Origin: Rhizobium jaguaris
GTDB lineage: Bacteria; Pseudomonadota; Alphaproteobacteria; Rhizobiales; Rhizobiaceae
Assembly (NCBI RefSeq): GCF_003627755.1
Contig: NZ_CP032695.1
Coordinates: forward strand, 2,480,001 to 2,544,000
Length of the DNA stretch: 64,000 nucleotides
Direction: 5' to 3'
The stretch's first letter is position 1. Every line of letters begins with the position of its first letter. Positions 7,524-15,666 of the stretch are shown piece by piece. The position numbers and the translations under genes are program-made. The notes beneath the pieces were generated by a model. That model saw nothing but the letters and a program-made list of their open reading frames with translations, was not told the origin of the DNA and made no database searches.

Positions 7524-8357
7524 TCACCGCGTCATCATTAATGGGACGGGTGTGGTTTCCAGCATCGAGCGCGTGGTTCCTCCGAAAATCCACTCCCGCA
7601 TGCGCGAATGCCCATAAGCGCCCATGACGATCAAGTCTGCTGCAGTATCCCTGGCATGCTGCCGCAGAACTTCAGCGACGGTGCGGCCACCGCTTGCCAG
7701 GATATCGACCGAGACCCGAACTCCATGCCGTGCAAGAAATGCGGCAATATCTGCGCCCGGCTCCTCGCCATTGCTGCGGATCGATGCGTGCGGATCGACG
7801 ATGACGACATGCACATTGTCCGCTCCCGTCAATTGGTCCATTGCAGCACGGACCGCGTGACTTGCCTCGTTGCGGGAGTTCCAGGCCAGGAGCACTGTGC
7901 GCGGCCGAAGAGAGGCGGCGTATGCCTTCGGCACAACGAGAATCGGCGCCGGCGATTGAAACAGGGCGCCATCGAGAATGCGCCACCGCATGTCATCCTC
8001 CGCCAAGAGACCGCCACCGATCAGCGTCAGGTCCGCATATCGGGCGCGTTCGCCGATCTCGTTGTCGACCCATCCGTATTCCGTGAAGAGATCGTTGACA
8101 TCGAACGAAATATCGCTCGATTGCAGCAGCGTTTTTGCGGCCACGACCTGCTGGCCGAGCTTCTCCAACTGGCGTTCGCGTTCTTCGGCCCATGCGGACG
8201 AAGAGACTTCGCCGTATCCGCCGATGGGAGGTATGGCGAGCGCTGTTAGCAGCACCGAAAGATGCGCCCCCGCCGCACGGCACAGCTCGATCGCCGCGCG
8301 CAGATCCTCGTCGTTTTGATTGACGCCGATAATGCTCAGAATGGTTTTGGCTTGCAT
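7524..8357 (-). CDS. Tandem universal stress protein (two Usp domains)
   Basis: 277 residues with two Usp domains. The first begins KTILSIIGVNQNDEDLRAAIELC; the second, from about residue 150, begins RTVLLAWNSRNEASHAVRAA and carries the C-terminal G-2x-G-9x-G(S/T) type ATP-binding motif (MGAYGHSRMREWIFGGTTRSML). Usp proteins are cytosolic adenine-nucleotide-binding dimers linked to survival under oxygen or energy stress; a tandem protein can act as a pseudo-dimer. GAGGTGCGACC precedes the ATG. A FixK/FNR box is centred about 71 bases upstream (8422-8435), so induction at low oxygen is likely. It is divergent from the CBS-BON gene. Confidence 0.92.
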   Translation of the reverse strand: MQAKTILSIIGVNQNDEDLRAAIELCRAAGAHLSVLLTALAIPPIGGYGEVSSSAWAEERERQLEKLGQQVVAAKTLLQSSDISFDVNDLFTEYGWVDNEIGERARYADLTLIGGGLLAEDDMRWRILDGALFQSPAPILVVPKAYAASLRPRTVLLAWNSRNEASHAVRAAMDQLTGADNVHVVIVDPHASIRSNGEEPGADIAAFLARHGVRVSVDILASGGRTVAEVLRQHARDTAADLIVMGAYGHSRMREWIFGGTTRSMLETTPVPLMMTR

Positions 8358-8421
8358 GGTCGCACCTCACATTTGGAATTGTCCGTTCGGTGCAAATTTA
8401 GACCCATGTCGGCGCACTGCC

Positions 8422-8435
8422 TTGATCCTGGTCAA
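8422..8435 (-). promoter_or_regulatory. FixK/FNR box for usp
   Basis: TTGATcctgGTCAA, a good anaerobox centred about 71 bases before the ATG of the minus-strand usp gene. It is the first of two boxes in the 315-base divergent promoter region. Confidence 0.75.
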
Positions 8436-8540
8436 GAGCCTGCGTGGCGATCGGAAATAATGCCTGTGCACCAGACATGTTGGTGCTGGGGCGATCGCAG
8501 TACTGGCAGGCTTGGCTAGGCATCGCGAGCAGCGGACGGC

Positions 8541-8554
8541 TTGATGTGAGTCAA
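8541..8554 (+). promoter_or_regulatory. FixK/FNR box for CBS-BON gene
   Basis: TTGATgtgaGTCAA lies 119-132 bases before the ATG at 8673. With the box at 8422-8435 it gives each divergent gene its own activator site, 106 bases apart. Confidence 0.7.
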
Positions 8555-8672
8555 TGCGAGGTTTGGCGGTCAATCATAGAACCGACGGCAATTCTCCATG
8601 CTCAGCCCTGTTCGGCGATCGATTGCCGGGCGGGATGCACGCAAGGGCGGTTTCCAACCCGAGGGAAATACC

Positions 8673-9332
8673 ATGCAAGCGAAAGATATTATGACGACGA
8701 CGATCGTATCGATCGACCCGGCCTGCAGCATCCGCCACGCACTAAACCTCATGCTGGATACGGGCGTCAGTTGCCTGCCTGTGGTCGAGGATGTCGATCG
8801 TCTTTGCGGTATATTGACCGAAGACGATCTTTTTACTCGCAAGGAAGTCGACGCTACTCTCCCGGGCAAGGCTGAACCAGTGAAGGATCTCAACCATTAT
8901 ATCCATAGTCGTAGCTGGTGCGTCGGTGATGCCATGACATGCGAGGTCGTAACAGCGGCGCCTGACGCGCCAATTACCTCGATCATCGGCCTCATGCAGC
9001 AGCATCACGTCAGGCAAATTCCCATCGTCAGAGAAAACCGATTGGTTGGCATCGTCAACCGGCGCGATGTTTTTCGGACTGTGGTCAACAGCGCCCGGGA
9101 CGTTATCGCCGCAGGCGATGATGCGGTTCGACTGGCCATCAAGACCCGGTTGCGATCCGATCTCGGTTTGGACTGTGACAAGATCGATATCGCGGTCGAA
9201 AATTCCCAGGTAGCAATCACCGGCGGGGTTCGGTCCGAACTGGAACGCAAGGCAATCAAGGTCCTCGTGGAAGACATCCGCGGAATCGGTGGGTTTATCG
9301 ATCGGATGCATGTCACCGGTGGCCATGCATAA
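8673..9332 (+). CDS. CBS-pair protein with C-terminal BON domain
   Basis: 219 residues from ATG 8673 (GAGGGA ribosome-binding site). Two CBS motifs form a Bateman module: residues about 1-60 (MQAKDIMTTTIVSIDP ... GILTEDDLF) and about 80-140 (VGDAMTCEVVTAAPD ... VGIVNRRDVFR). A BON domain follows (about 150-215, VAITGGVRSELERKAIKVLVEDIRGI). CBS pairs bind adenosine nucleotides and BON domains usually contact membranes or polymers. The molecular role is unknown; such proteins often neighbour Usp genes, as here, and may sense energy state during microaerobic growth. Confidence 0.88.
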   Translation: MQAKDIMTTTIVSIDPACSIRHALNLMLDTGVSCLPVVEDVDRLCGILTEDDLFTRKEVDATLPGKAEPVKDLNHYIHSRSWCVGDAMTCEVVTAAPDAPITSIIGLMQQHHVRQIPIVRENRLVGIVNRRDVFRTVVNSARDVIAAGDDAVRLAIKTRLRSDLGLDCDKIDIAVENSQVAITGGVRSELERKAIKVLVEDIRGIGGFIDRMHVTGGHA

Positions 9333-9412
9333 GCGTTTGCCGGTCGGGGTGACTGCCACCGTAGCAATTATCGCGCAGGAAAACGGACGCTTTCGGTCGA
9401 GACCCGCATAGC

Positions 9413-9426
9413 TTGACCAAAATCAA
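9413..9426 (+). promoter_or_regulatory. FixK/FNR box before the interrupted crp/fnr gene
   Basis: TTGACcaaaATCAA ends 55 bases before the ATG at 9482. The gene it controlled has since been split by an IS91-family insertion. Confidence 0.7.
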
Positions 9427-9481
9427 ATACGGGGGCTGCGAAACCGCGTAGGACTGGCCCTTTCCGTTTGCAGGTAAGCCC

Positions 9482-9681
9482 ATGTCCGTCGAATTCAAAT
9501 CGCTGGCACGCTCGAAGCTTTTTGCCGGCCTCGGAAAAAGCGCCGCGGAGCGCCTCTACGAAAAATGCGAGATCCTTCAATTTAAAGCGGGCGAATTCAT
9601 TCTGCGTGAGGCCGAGGAAGCCAAGGCATTCTTCAGCGTCGTCGATGGCTACGTCAGGCTGCTGAAGATGGACGAGTTTGG
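9482..9681 (+). pseudogene. 5' fragment of an IS-interrupted Crp/Fnr regulator gene
   Basis: Start MSVEFKSLARSKLF with the beginning of a cyclic-nucleotide-binding-like domain, reading in frame to ...YVRLLKMDEFG, where similarity to the family stops and IS91-like DNA begins. The missing part resumes at 12250 in the expected place (TQTDLTVCEPNDIFAE). Joining bases 9482-9681 to 12250-12712 restores one 663-base frame of 220 residues with no base lost or gained. The product in its present state would stop at 9712 after a short foreign tail. The frame and the FNR box show it was a working oxygen-regulated gene, apparently inactivated recently. Confidence 0.88.
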
Positions 9682-9682
9682 T

Positions 9683-9755
9683 GAAGGTTTTTCGATGCGG
9701 GCCGCGGTGTGACGGTGGCGGCTGGGCGTGTGTCGGCCCGCGTTGAAAAACCTTC
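9683..9755. repeat. Terminal palindrome of the IS91-like element
   Basis: Arms at 9683-9704 and 9734-9755 match as reverse complements at 20 of 22 positions, separated by 29 bases. It starts within about 2 bases of the host junction, on the side downstream of the transposase. IS91-like elements carry hairpins at their ends that are recognised by the HUH nuclease; this fits such a role. Confidence 0.7.
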
Positions 9756-10022
9756 CAAGGAGGAGGCCTGCGGGGGCTGGGTGGAGCGCCTATGGGGAAA
9801 GCGTGCGGCTGCGGTTTTCTGAGGTGGCTATCGGTGGGAGCGTCGGGTGCAAGCGGGTTGCCCCGAAGGCTTGCAATGACGCGATCGGGGTTGGGGTGCT
9901 CCTCTTTCGTAGGCCTCGCATCGGCGGTTTTGCAGTGTGCGGCGTTGCCTGGCGCAAATCGGCGCCACCCCGGAATGCATCGCAGATCCGGGCCGGCCTT
10001 GGCTGATGTGACAGGCGTTTCG

Positions 10023-11216
10023 TCATGCGGCGTCCTTTCGGGGTGGCGCACGGGATTTGGGTCGCTGGCCACGGCGGAATATCTCGACGATGCGCATCGG
10101 GCCGCCGCAATCTGGGCATGGCTGCCTCAGGGTGAGCGGGATGCTCTCGGCGCTTGGCGTGTCGTCCTGTGATGGCGCTTCCGTCCCGAGCAGTTTCCTT
10201 ATCTTTGCGACATTGGCCTTGCGGCCTGCTCCGGCCAGCAGGCCGTAGTGGCGGATGCGGTGGAATCCGTCGGGCAGCACGTGGATTAGGAAGCGGCGGA
10301 TGAACTCGTCGGTGGCCAGCCGCATGACCTTGTGACGGTCACCGGTCTTGATGCGGTAGTCCTTCCAGCGGAAGGTGACCGCCTCGGCATTCGCGCTGAT
10401 CAGGCGGCTGTTCGAGATCGCCACGCGGTGCGTGTAGCGGCTGAGATAGGCCAGCACGGCCTCGGGGCCGCCGAATGGGGGCTTGGTGTAGACGACCCAG
10501 TCGGATTTGCGGAAGGGGGCAAGCCAGGCAGCGAAGGCATCCGCCTCTGCAAGCCGGGCTAGATCGCCGAAGAAGCAGAGCACCCCGGATTGACTGAGTG
10601 CCATCAGTCCTTCGAGAAACAGCCGCCGAAACAGACGAGACAGAACCTTTATGGGCAGAAGGAACCCCGGGCGACAGCCAATCCAGCGCGTGCCATCCGG
10701 CGACAGTCCACCGCCGGGCACGACGATGTGCACATGCGGGTGATGGGTCAGCGCCGACCCCCAGGTGTGCAGCACGCTGGTCATGCCGATGTTTGCGCCA
10801 AGGTGCCGGGGATCGGCGGCGATGGTGGTCAACGTCTCCGCCGATGCCCGGAATAGAAGATCATAGACCGTCTTCTTATTCCAATAGGCGATCTGCGCGA
10901 TCTCGGCGGGGATGGTGAAGACAACATGGAAATACTCGACCGGCAGCAGGTCTTCGGCACGGGCGGCCATCCAGTCCCGCGCCGCGGGTCCCTGGCACTT
11001 CGGGCAGTGCCGATTCTTGCAGGAATTGTAGGCGATGTGATGGTGGCCGCATTTGGCACAGGCTGCCACATGCCCGCCGAGCGCCTCGGTTCGGCAGGCC
11101 TCGATCGCCGCCATGACCTTGAGCTGGGTCAGGCTAACATGCCCGGCATTGGCCCGCCGCCACGCCGGGCCATAGGCACGGAAGATGTCGGCGATCTCCA
11201 GTTTTGGCCGGATCAC
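10023..11216 (-). CDS. IS91-family HUH transposase
   Basis: 397 residues from a GTG at 11214-11216. The N-terminal zinc-binding region has paired cysteines (CAKCGHHHIAYNSC, NRHCPKCQ), typical of IS91/IS801 transposases. The HUH motif is HPHVHIVVPGGG; a tyrosine-containing helix follows (YLSRYTHRVAIS). The C-terminus has another CPDCGG knuckle and a basic tail. The protein nicks one strand at the element end and drives rolling-circle transposition. The integrase stop at 11227 is 10 bases upstream of the start, so the two genes are likely co-transcribed. It appears full-length. Confidence 0.93.
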   Translation of the reverse strand: MIRPKLEIADIFRAYGPAWRRANAGHVSLTQLKVMAAIEACRTEALGGHVAACAKCGHHHIAYNSCKNRHCPKCQGPAARDWMAARAEDLLPVEYFHVVFTIPAEIAQIAYWNKKTVYDLLFRASAETLTTIAADPRHLGANIGMTSVLHTWGSALTHHPHVHIVVPGGGLSPDGTRWIGCRPGFLLPIKVLSRLFRRLFLEGLMALSQSGVLCFFGDLARLAEADAFAAWLAPFRKSDWVVYTKPPFGGPEAVLAYLSRYTHRVAISNSRLISANAEAVTFRWKDYRIKTGDRHKVMRLATDEFIRRFLIHVLPDGFHRIRHYGLLAGAGRKANVAKIRKLLGTEAPSQDDTPSAESIPLTLRQPCPDCGGPMRIVEIFRRGQRPKSRAPPRKDAA

Positions 11217-11226
11217 CGGACGGGCG

Positions 11227-12114
11227 CTACTCCAGTTCGCGTCGGAGCGTTTGGTCCTGCAGCTTCTTCAGGGTCTCGAACGGGCTGATCGTGTCGCGGA
11301 TCGTCTTCGTGGCGACATGCATATAACGGGCGGTGGTCGTCAGCTTGGCGTGTCCCAGAAGGACCTGGATCACCCGCACATCCGTGTTCGCTTCCAGCAG
11401 GTGGGTGGCAAAACTGTGCCGCAGGGTGTGCAGCGTCGCTGGCTTGGCGATCCCGGCCAGTTTTTTGGCGGCGGTGAAGGCGCGGTTGAGCTGCCGCGGC
11501 GAGATCGGGTTGATCTTCGGTTTGCCAGGAAAAAGCCAGCCCTGCGGCCGTGACTCGCGCCAATAGTCGCGCAAGAGTTCCAGCAGCAGGGGCGACAGCA
11601 TCACCTTGCGGTCCTTCTGTCCCTTGCCCTGTTCGACATGGATCAGCATCCGATCGCTGTCGATGTCGCTGATCTTGAGGTTGCAGACTTCGGAGGCCCG
11701 CAGTCCGGCGCCATAGGAGATGCTGAGCGCCGCTCGATACTTCAGGCCCGGCCCCTGGGCCGCCACAAGCAGGTCGGAAACCTCCTCAACGCTCAAGACA
11801 ACGGGCAACTTCTGCGGTTGCCGACGGAACTGCATATGCCGCTTCATCTCTTCGCGGTCGCAGGTGATGCCGAAAAAGAACCTCAGCGCGACGATGCGGG
11901 CGTTGAAGGTCGGCGGCGTGACGCCCGCATTGGTCATGTGCAATTGGTAGGCGCGCAGGTCGTCGGGTGTCGCGGTATCCGGAGATCGCTTCAGAAACCC
12001 GGCGAAATCCTTGATCGCCCGAATATGGGCTTGCCGGACTTTGTCGCCCATCCCGCGGATGCGCATGTCTTCGATCATCCGTTCGCGCAGCGGGGTCGTC
12101 TTCTCCTCCGTCAT
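11227..12114 (-). CDS. Tyrosine recombinase carried by the IS91-like element
   Basis: 295 residues from ATG 12114, preceded by AGGAGGTTCCC. An N-terminal SAM-like core-binding domain is followed by a catalytic domain with R (YGAGLRASEVCNLK), the HxxR box (HTLRHSFATHLLE) and the nucleophile (LLGHAKLTTTARYMHV). Tyrosine recombinases of this type accompany many alphaproteobacterial IS91-like elements. Their task (dimer or circle resolution, or target choice) is not established. It sits directly before the transposase. Confidence 0.92.
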   Translation of the reverse strand: MTEEKTTPLRERMIEDMRIRGMGDKVRQAHIRAIKDFAGFLKRSPDTATPDDLRAYQLHMTNAGVTPPTFNARIVALRFFFGITCDREEMKRHMQFRRQPQKLPVVLSVEEVSDLLVAAQGPGLKYRAALSISYGAGLRASEVCNLKISDIDSDRMLIHVEQGKGQKDRKVMLSPLLLELLRDYWRESRPQGWLFPGKPKINPISPRQLNRAFTAAKKLAGIAKPATLHTLRHSFATHLLEANTDVRVIQVLLGHAKLTTTARYMHVATKTIRDTISPFETLKKLQDQTLRRELE

Positions 12115-12249
12115 GGGAACCTCCTGTCTGGTGATTGAGAAGACCCCAATCCTCAGCCAGGACGGCAAACCCACAAAATGCACGGCGTTCAGATCGTTGC
12201 TGCACCGTCACCACGGGCGCCAATGCCGCGCGAGCGGCTTCGTCCTTGG

Positions 12250-12712
12250 AACACAAACAGACCTAACAGTCTGCGAGCCGAACGACATCTTTGCCGAGTG
12301 CATGCTCGCTGGAGGAAAGCTATATGGATATAGTGCGCAGGCGGCCGGAGACGCCGTCGTCGCCCGCTTCGATCTCGAGGACGTCAGGCGCCTTGCGGAC
12401 GCAGACCGGACCATCGAACGCGCGGTGATGCAATTGATGGCAGAACATTTCCTTTCTGCCATGGATTGCATTGCCGGCGATCGCTCGCAGACAGCATCAC
12501 AGCGTCTCGCAAATTATCTGCTCAGCAGATGCACGCTGCAGGCGACGAGCCAGATCATTGAACTCCCGTTTCAGAAGCGGCTTTTGGCTGGAAAGCTCGG
12601 CCTTGCGCCGGAGGCGCTCTCGCGCGCCTTCGCCACGCTTAGGTGCGCGGGCGTATCGGTCCACGGAAAAACCATCCGCGTCGACGACGTCACGGCACTT
12701 CGTCGGGTTTGA
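12250..12712 (+). pseudogene. 3' fragment of the interrupted Crp/Fnr regulator gene
   Basis: Continues the gene begun at 9482: the rest of the sensor domain (DLTVCEPNDIFAECMLAGG), the long dimerisation helix (IERAVMQLMAEHFLSAMDC) and a C-terminal winged helix with QKRLLAGKLGLAPEALSRAFATLR. The recognition helix reads ALSRAF rather than E--SR, as in NarR/DNR-like members, so DNA specificity probably differed from FixK. It lacks a start of its own and is not expected to be expressed. It is convergent with fixS; the two coding ends overlap by 23 bases (12690-12712). Confidence 0.87.
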
Positions 12713-12890
12713 CGGAGACTGCACCGGCAGCCGACTGATCCGATCGCGGCGTGTCGTCATCCGCCAAAATGCGCCAGGAGGCTCCCTCAAGATCATCGAA
12801 CTGCCCGCTCTTCAGGGACCATAAGAATGCCCCCAAGCCAAGTGTTCCCATGAAAAGAGCGATCGGGATCAGATACAGCAACATATTCAT
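12690..12890 (-). CDS. fixS: cbb3 oxidase maturation protein FixS/CcoS
   Basis: 66 residues with one N-terminal membrane helix (MLLYLIPIALFMGTLGLGAFLWSL) followed by the CcoS hallmark KSGQFDDLEG. FixS is needed, with FixI, to insert copper and heme cofactors into the cbb3 oxidase. It overlaps the end of fixI by 4 bases and is the last gene of fixGHIS. The C-terminal tail is longer and more polar than in minimal CcoS proteins. Confidence 0.93.
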   Translation of the reverse strand: MNMLLYLIPIALFMGTLGLGAFLWSLKSGQFDDLEGASWRILADDDTPRSDQSAAGAVSVKPDEVP

Positions 12891-15172
12891 CGGGCAACAA
12901 CTTCCGCAGTGGCCACGAAATCTGAGCCACGCAGCTTTCCGTCTGCTTTCGCAGGCGAACGATTGAGCCTCAATGCGTTGGTCACCACGATCAATGAAGA
13001 GGTGGACATGGCAATGGCGGCAATCAGCGGCGTCGCGTAACCCGCGATGGCGATGGGAACGGCAATCACGTTATATCCGATTGCCAGCGCGAAATTCTGG
13101 CGGATGAGCGTGGCCGCGCGTCGCGCGACGGCAATCGCGTCCGGAACCGCGTCCAGGCTTTCGTGCAGGAAAACCAGGTCGGCTGCCTGTCGACCGACGT
13201 CGGAAGCGGTTGCAGGCGCCATGGAAACATGCGCTGCCGCCAGCGCCGGCGCATCATTGATGCCGTCTCCGACCATCATGACCCGGTGACCTTGGCTGCT
13301 CAGGCTAGCGCAGGCCTCAACCTTCTGTTTGGGAGCCAATCGAGCGAACCACTTGTCGACACTGAGTGAGCGCGCGGTCGCCTCCACAACTGCGCTTCGA
13401 TCGCCGGAGAATACGCAACTCTCGATACCGGCGGCTTTGAGTTGAACTATTGCTTCAATAGCTCGCGGGCGCAAGCTGTCTTCAAAGTAGAATCGAGCCA
13501 GTTCGATGTGGTCTTTGGAGAGCACGACCTCGGACAGCGACCCGTCGTATTCGTCGGTCCTCGACAGGCCTGGGCAAGCGAACTGCATATTGCCAAGGCA
13601 ATACACGCCCTCCGGGGTTTCCGCTTGCAATCCGGCGCCGGGCACTTCAGCGACGCTAGCGATGCGCACCCCGTCAACGTTCACTGCCTCGAACAAGGCT
13701 TGTGACAGGGGATGACGTGAATGTGCGGCCATGGCACCCGCTATGTCCAGAGCCTCCCGACTGGCGTTCGAAGTCCGCACGAGGCGTGGCCGGCCAAGGG
13801 TGAGCGTGCCGGTCTTGTCGAACGCGACGATATCGACCTCCGCCAGACGTTCCAAGGCAGAGCCATCCTTCACCATGATGCCGCGACGAAAAAGGCGCCC
13901 TGCCGCCACGACCTGCACCACCGGGACCGCTAGTCCAAGCGCGCAGGGACACGTGATAACGAGCACGGCAACAGCGACGAGCATCGCCTGCTTCCAGTCC
14001 CCACCAAGGATTCCCCACGCGAGAAACGACACGAATGCCAATAGATGGACAGCCGGAGAATAAAGGCTCGCCGCACGGTCAGCGATCCGTCGGTATCTTG
14101 CCCTCCCGCCTTCGGCCGCTTCCATCAAGGTGATGATCTCAGAGAGCAGCGAATTCTGTGCCGTGTGGGTCGCGCGTATAGTCAGGGATGATAGAAGATT
14201 TACCGCGCCGGAGCGGACCTCTTCCCCGATTTCGACAGCCACCGGCAGGCTTTCACCGGTGACGATCGAAAGATCGATCTCGCTTGCCCCCATCTCGACA
14301 ACACCGTCCACCGGGATGCAGTTCCCGGCGGCCACCAGGATGCGGTCTCCGACGGCGATCTCTTCAAGCGCCGCATACCGCTGCATTCCGTCCGGCATGA
14401 TCAAGAAAGCGCCGCGCGGCGCGAGCCTGGCGAGGCCGTTGACGGCCGCGCGCGCCTTCTCCCGCATCACGTGATCCAAGGTCCGCCCAATCAGCAGGAA
14501 GAAGAGCAGGGACACCGATGCGTCGAACCAGGCATGCTCTCCATGATGGATCGTCTCCCAGAGAGACATGGCATAGGAGAGGCTGATCGCCAGCGAGATC
14601 GGCACATCCATGTTGGTCCGGCCTTGCTTCAACGCGTTCCAGGCGGAGGTGAAGAAGAAGCGCCCGGCGTAGACCAGGGCCGGAGCCGCGATCATAGCGG
14701 AAATCCAATGGAAGAGATCGCGGGTTGCTGCGTCGGCCCCTGACCAGATAGACACCGAAAGAAGCATGATATTGGCTGCGGCGAATCCCGACACGCCGAC
14801 AGCGAGAAGCAACTGATTGCGAAGACCGTCGTCCGGGAGGCTCGGAGCCGTGAAAAGATGTGCCCGGTACCCCGCCGCTTTTATCGCGGACAGAATTCCG
14901 GTCGGGTCGGTCTCTTTGCCTTCGGTCTTTTCCGCATAGGTGCAACTGACACGCCGCGCGGTGAGATTGACGCGCGCGGTTCTGACATAGGGGAGCGTGA
15001 GCAGTGCTCGCTCAATGGACGAAATGCATGCCCCACAATGAACATCCGGAACGCTCAGGTCGAGCTGCCGGAGCCCATCGCCCACTCGATGACTGGCCAG
15101 AGCGATCTCTGCAGCGCCGACCTCGTTGCTCATCGTCATGACGCTTTCCGCGTCCATCGTGCAGCAGGTCAT
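12887..15172 (-). CDS. fixI: Copper-transporting P1B-type ATPase FixI/CcoI
   Basis: 761 residues. An N-terminal CC pair (residues 3-4) and a metal-binding domain with C46-x-x-C49 precede eight predicted membrane helices. The transport motif CPC is at 408-410, the phosphorylated D452 lies in DKTGT, and the hinge GDGINDAPAL is present. CcoI-type ATPases export copper to the periplasmic side for the binuclear centre of cbb3 oxidase. The ATG overlaps the fixH stop as ATGA, indicating translational coupling. All catalytic motifs are intact. Confidence 0.95.
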   Translation of the reverse strand: MTCCTMDAESVMTMSNEVGAAEIALASHRVGDGLRQLDLSVPDVHCGACISSIERALLTLPYVRTARVNLTARRVSCTYAEKTEGKETDPTGILSAIKAAGYRAHLFTAPSLPDDGLRNQLLLAVGVSGFAAANIMLLSVSIWSGADAATRDLFHWISAMIAAPALVYAGRFFFTSAWNALKQGRTNMDVPISLAISLSYAMSLWETIHHGEHAWFDASVSLLFFLLIGRTLDHVMREKARAAVNGLARLAPRGAFLIMPDGMQRYAALEEIAVGDRILVAAGNCIPVDGVVEMGASEIDLSIVTGESLPVAVEIGEEVRSGAVNLLSSLTIRATHTAQNSLLSEIITLMEAAEGGRARYRRIADRAASLYSPAVHLLAFVSFLAWGILGGDWKQAMLVAVAVLVITCPCALGLAVPVVQVVAAGRLFRRGIMVKDGSALERLAEVDIVAFDKTGTLTLGRPRLVRTSNASREALDIAGAMAAHSRHPLSQALFEAVNVDGVRIASVAEVPGAGLQAETPEGVYCLGNMQFACPGLSRTDEYDGSLSEVVLSKDHIELARFYFEDSLRPRAIEAIVQLKAAGIESCVFSGDRSAVVEATARSLSVDKWFARLAPKQKVEACASLSSQGHRVMMVGDGINDAPALAAAHVSMAPATASDVGRQAADLVFLHESLDAVPDAIAVARRAATLIRQNFALAIGYNVIAVPIAIAGYATPLIAAIAMSTSSLIVVTNALRLNRSPAKADGKLRGSDFVATAEVVAR

Positions 15173-15666
15173 TCGCCGAACTCCGCAGTGTCGATACGTA
15201 CCGCCTCATGCATCACGACGGTCCCGTTTCGTCGCGATATGGCCTCGATGATCCAGTCGCCGGATTGAACATGATGTGTCGCTTCGAACTCGCCGTCTTT
15301 GATCTTCGACAGGGCAAGCTGAAAATCCTCGCTATCGCCGACGGGCCTTTTGAAGAGCAGAGTGACTTGATCGACCGATGCGGCCGAGCCGTCGCGATTG
15401 GCGATCGCATAATGAACGGTGTCACCATCTATCGAAAGTTTGCCGGCGATTCCGCTCGCCGCCATGGCACGCATGGCGGCGGCCCTGGCGTTGAATTCCT
15501 GGCTCGCGACATAGGTATCCTGCGCGACAAGTCCGCTCCAGCTCGTCGAGGCGAAGACCGCCATGGTCACGTTGACGGCAATGACGATGCCGAAAAAGGT
15601 GATCAGCGCCAGGAGCATGTGACGGCCAGTGAACCCTCGGTTCGATTCAATTCGCTCGTTGCTCAT
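15169..15666 (-). CDS. fixH: cbb3 oxidase assembly protein FixH
   Basis: 165 residues. One N-terminal membrane anchor (HMLLALITFFGIVIAVNVTMAVFAST) is followed by a periplasmic FixH domain beginning SWSGLVAQDTYVASQEFN, the family hallmark. FixH is required for cbb3 maturation, probably in copper delivery with FixI. It overlaps fixG by 4 bases and fixI by 4 bases, in the conserved fixGHIS order. Confidence 0.94.
   Translation of the reverse strand: MSNERIESNRGFTGRHMLLALITFFGIVIAVNVTMAVFASTSWSGLVAQDTYVASQEFNARAAAMRAMAASGIAGKLSIDGDTVHYAIANRDGSAASVDQVTLLFKRPVGDSEDFQLALSKIKDGEFEATHHVQSGDWIIEAISRRNGTVVMHEAVRIDTAEFGE

Larger units (their letters stand above)
9681..12248 (-). mobile_element. IS91-family element with HUH transposase and tyrosine recombinase
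   Basis: About 2.57 kb inserted in a Crp/Fnr gene. It carries a Y-HUH transposase and an upstream integrase-like gene, both on the minus strand. There is no target duplication, as expected for rolling-circle IS91 transposition. At the right junction the host sequence begins with GAAC (12249-12252), a tetranucleotide typical of IS91 targets. A two-base GG is shared by both junctions, so the exact ends are uncertain by 1-2 bases. The end downstream of the transposase carries a long imperfect palindrome (9683-9755). About 270 bases between the palindrome and the transposase stop contain no convincing gene. Confidence 0.88.

Noticed and set aside
9368..10072. A 234-codon minus-strand frame over the IS end and the 5' crp fragment
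   Set aside because: Proline/arginine-rich, crosses the IS junction and overlaps a recognised gene fragment; not a plausible protein.
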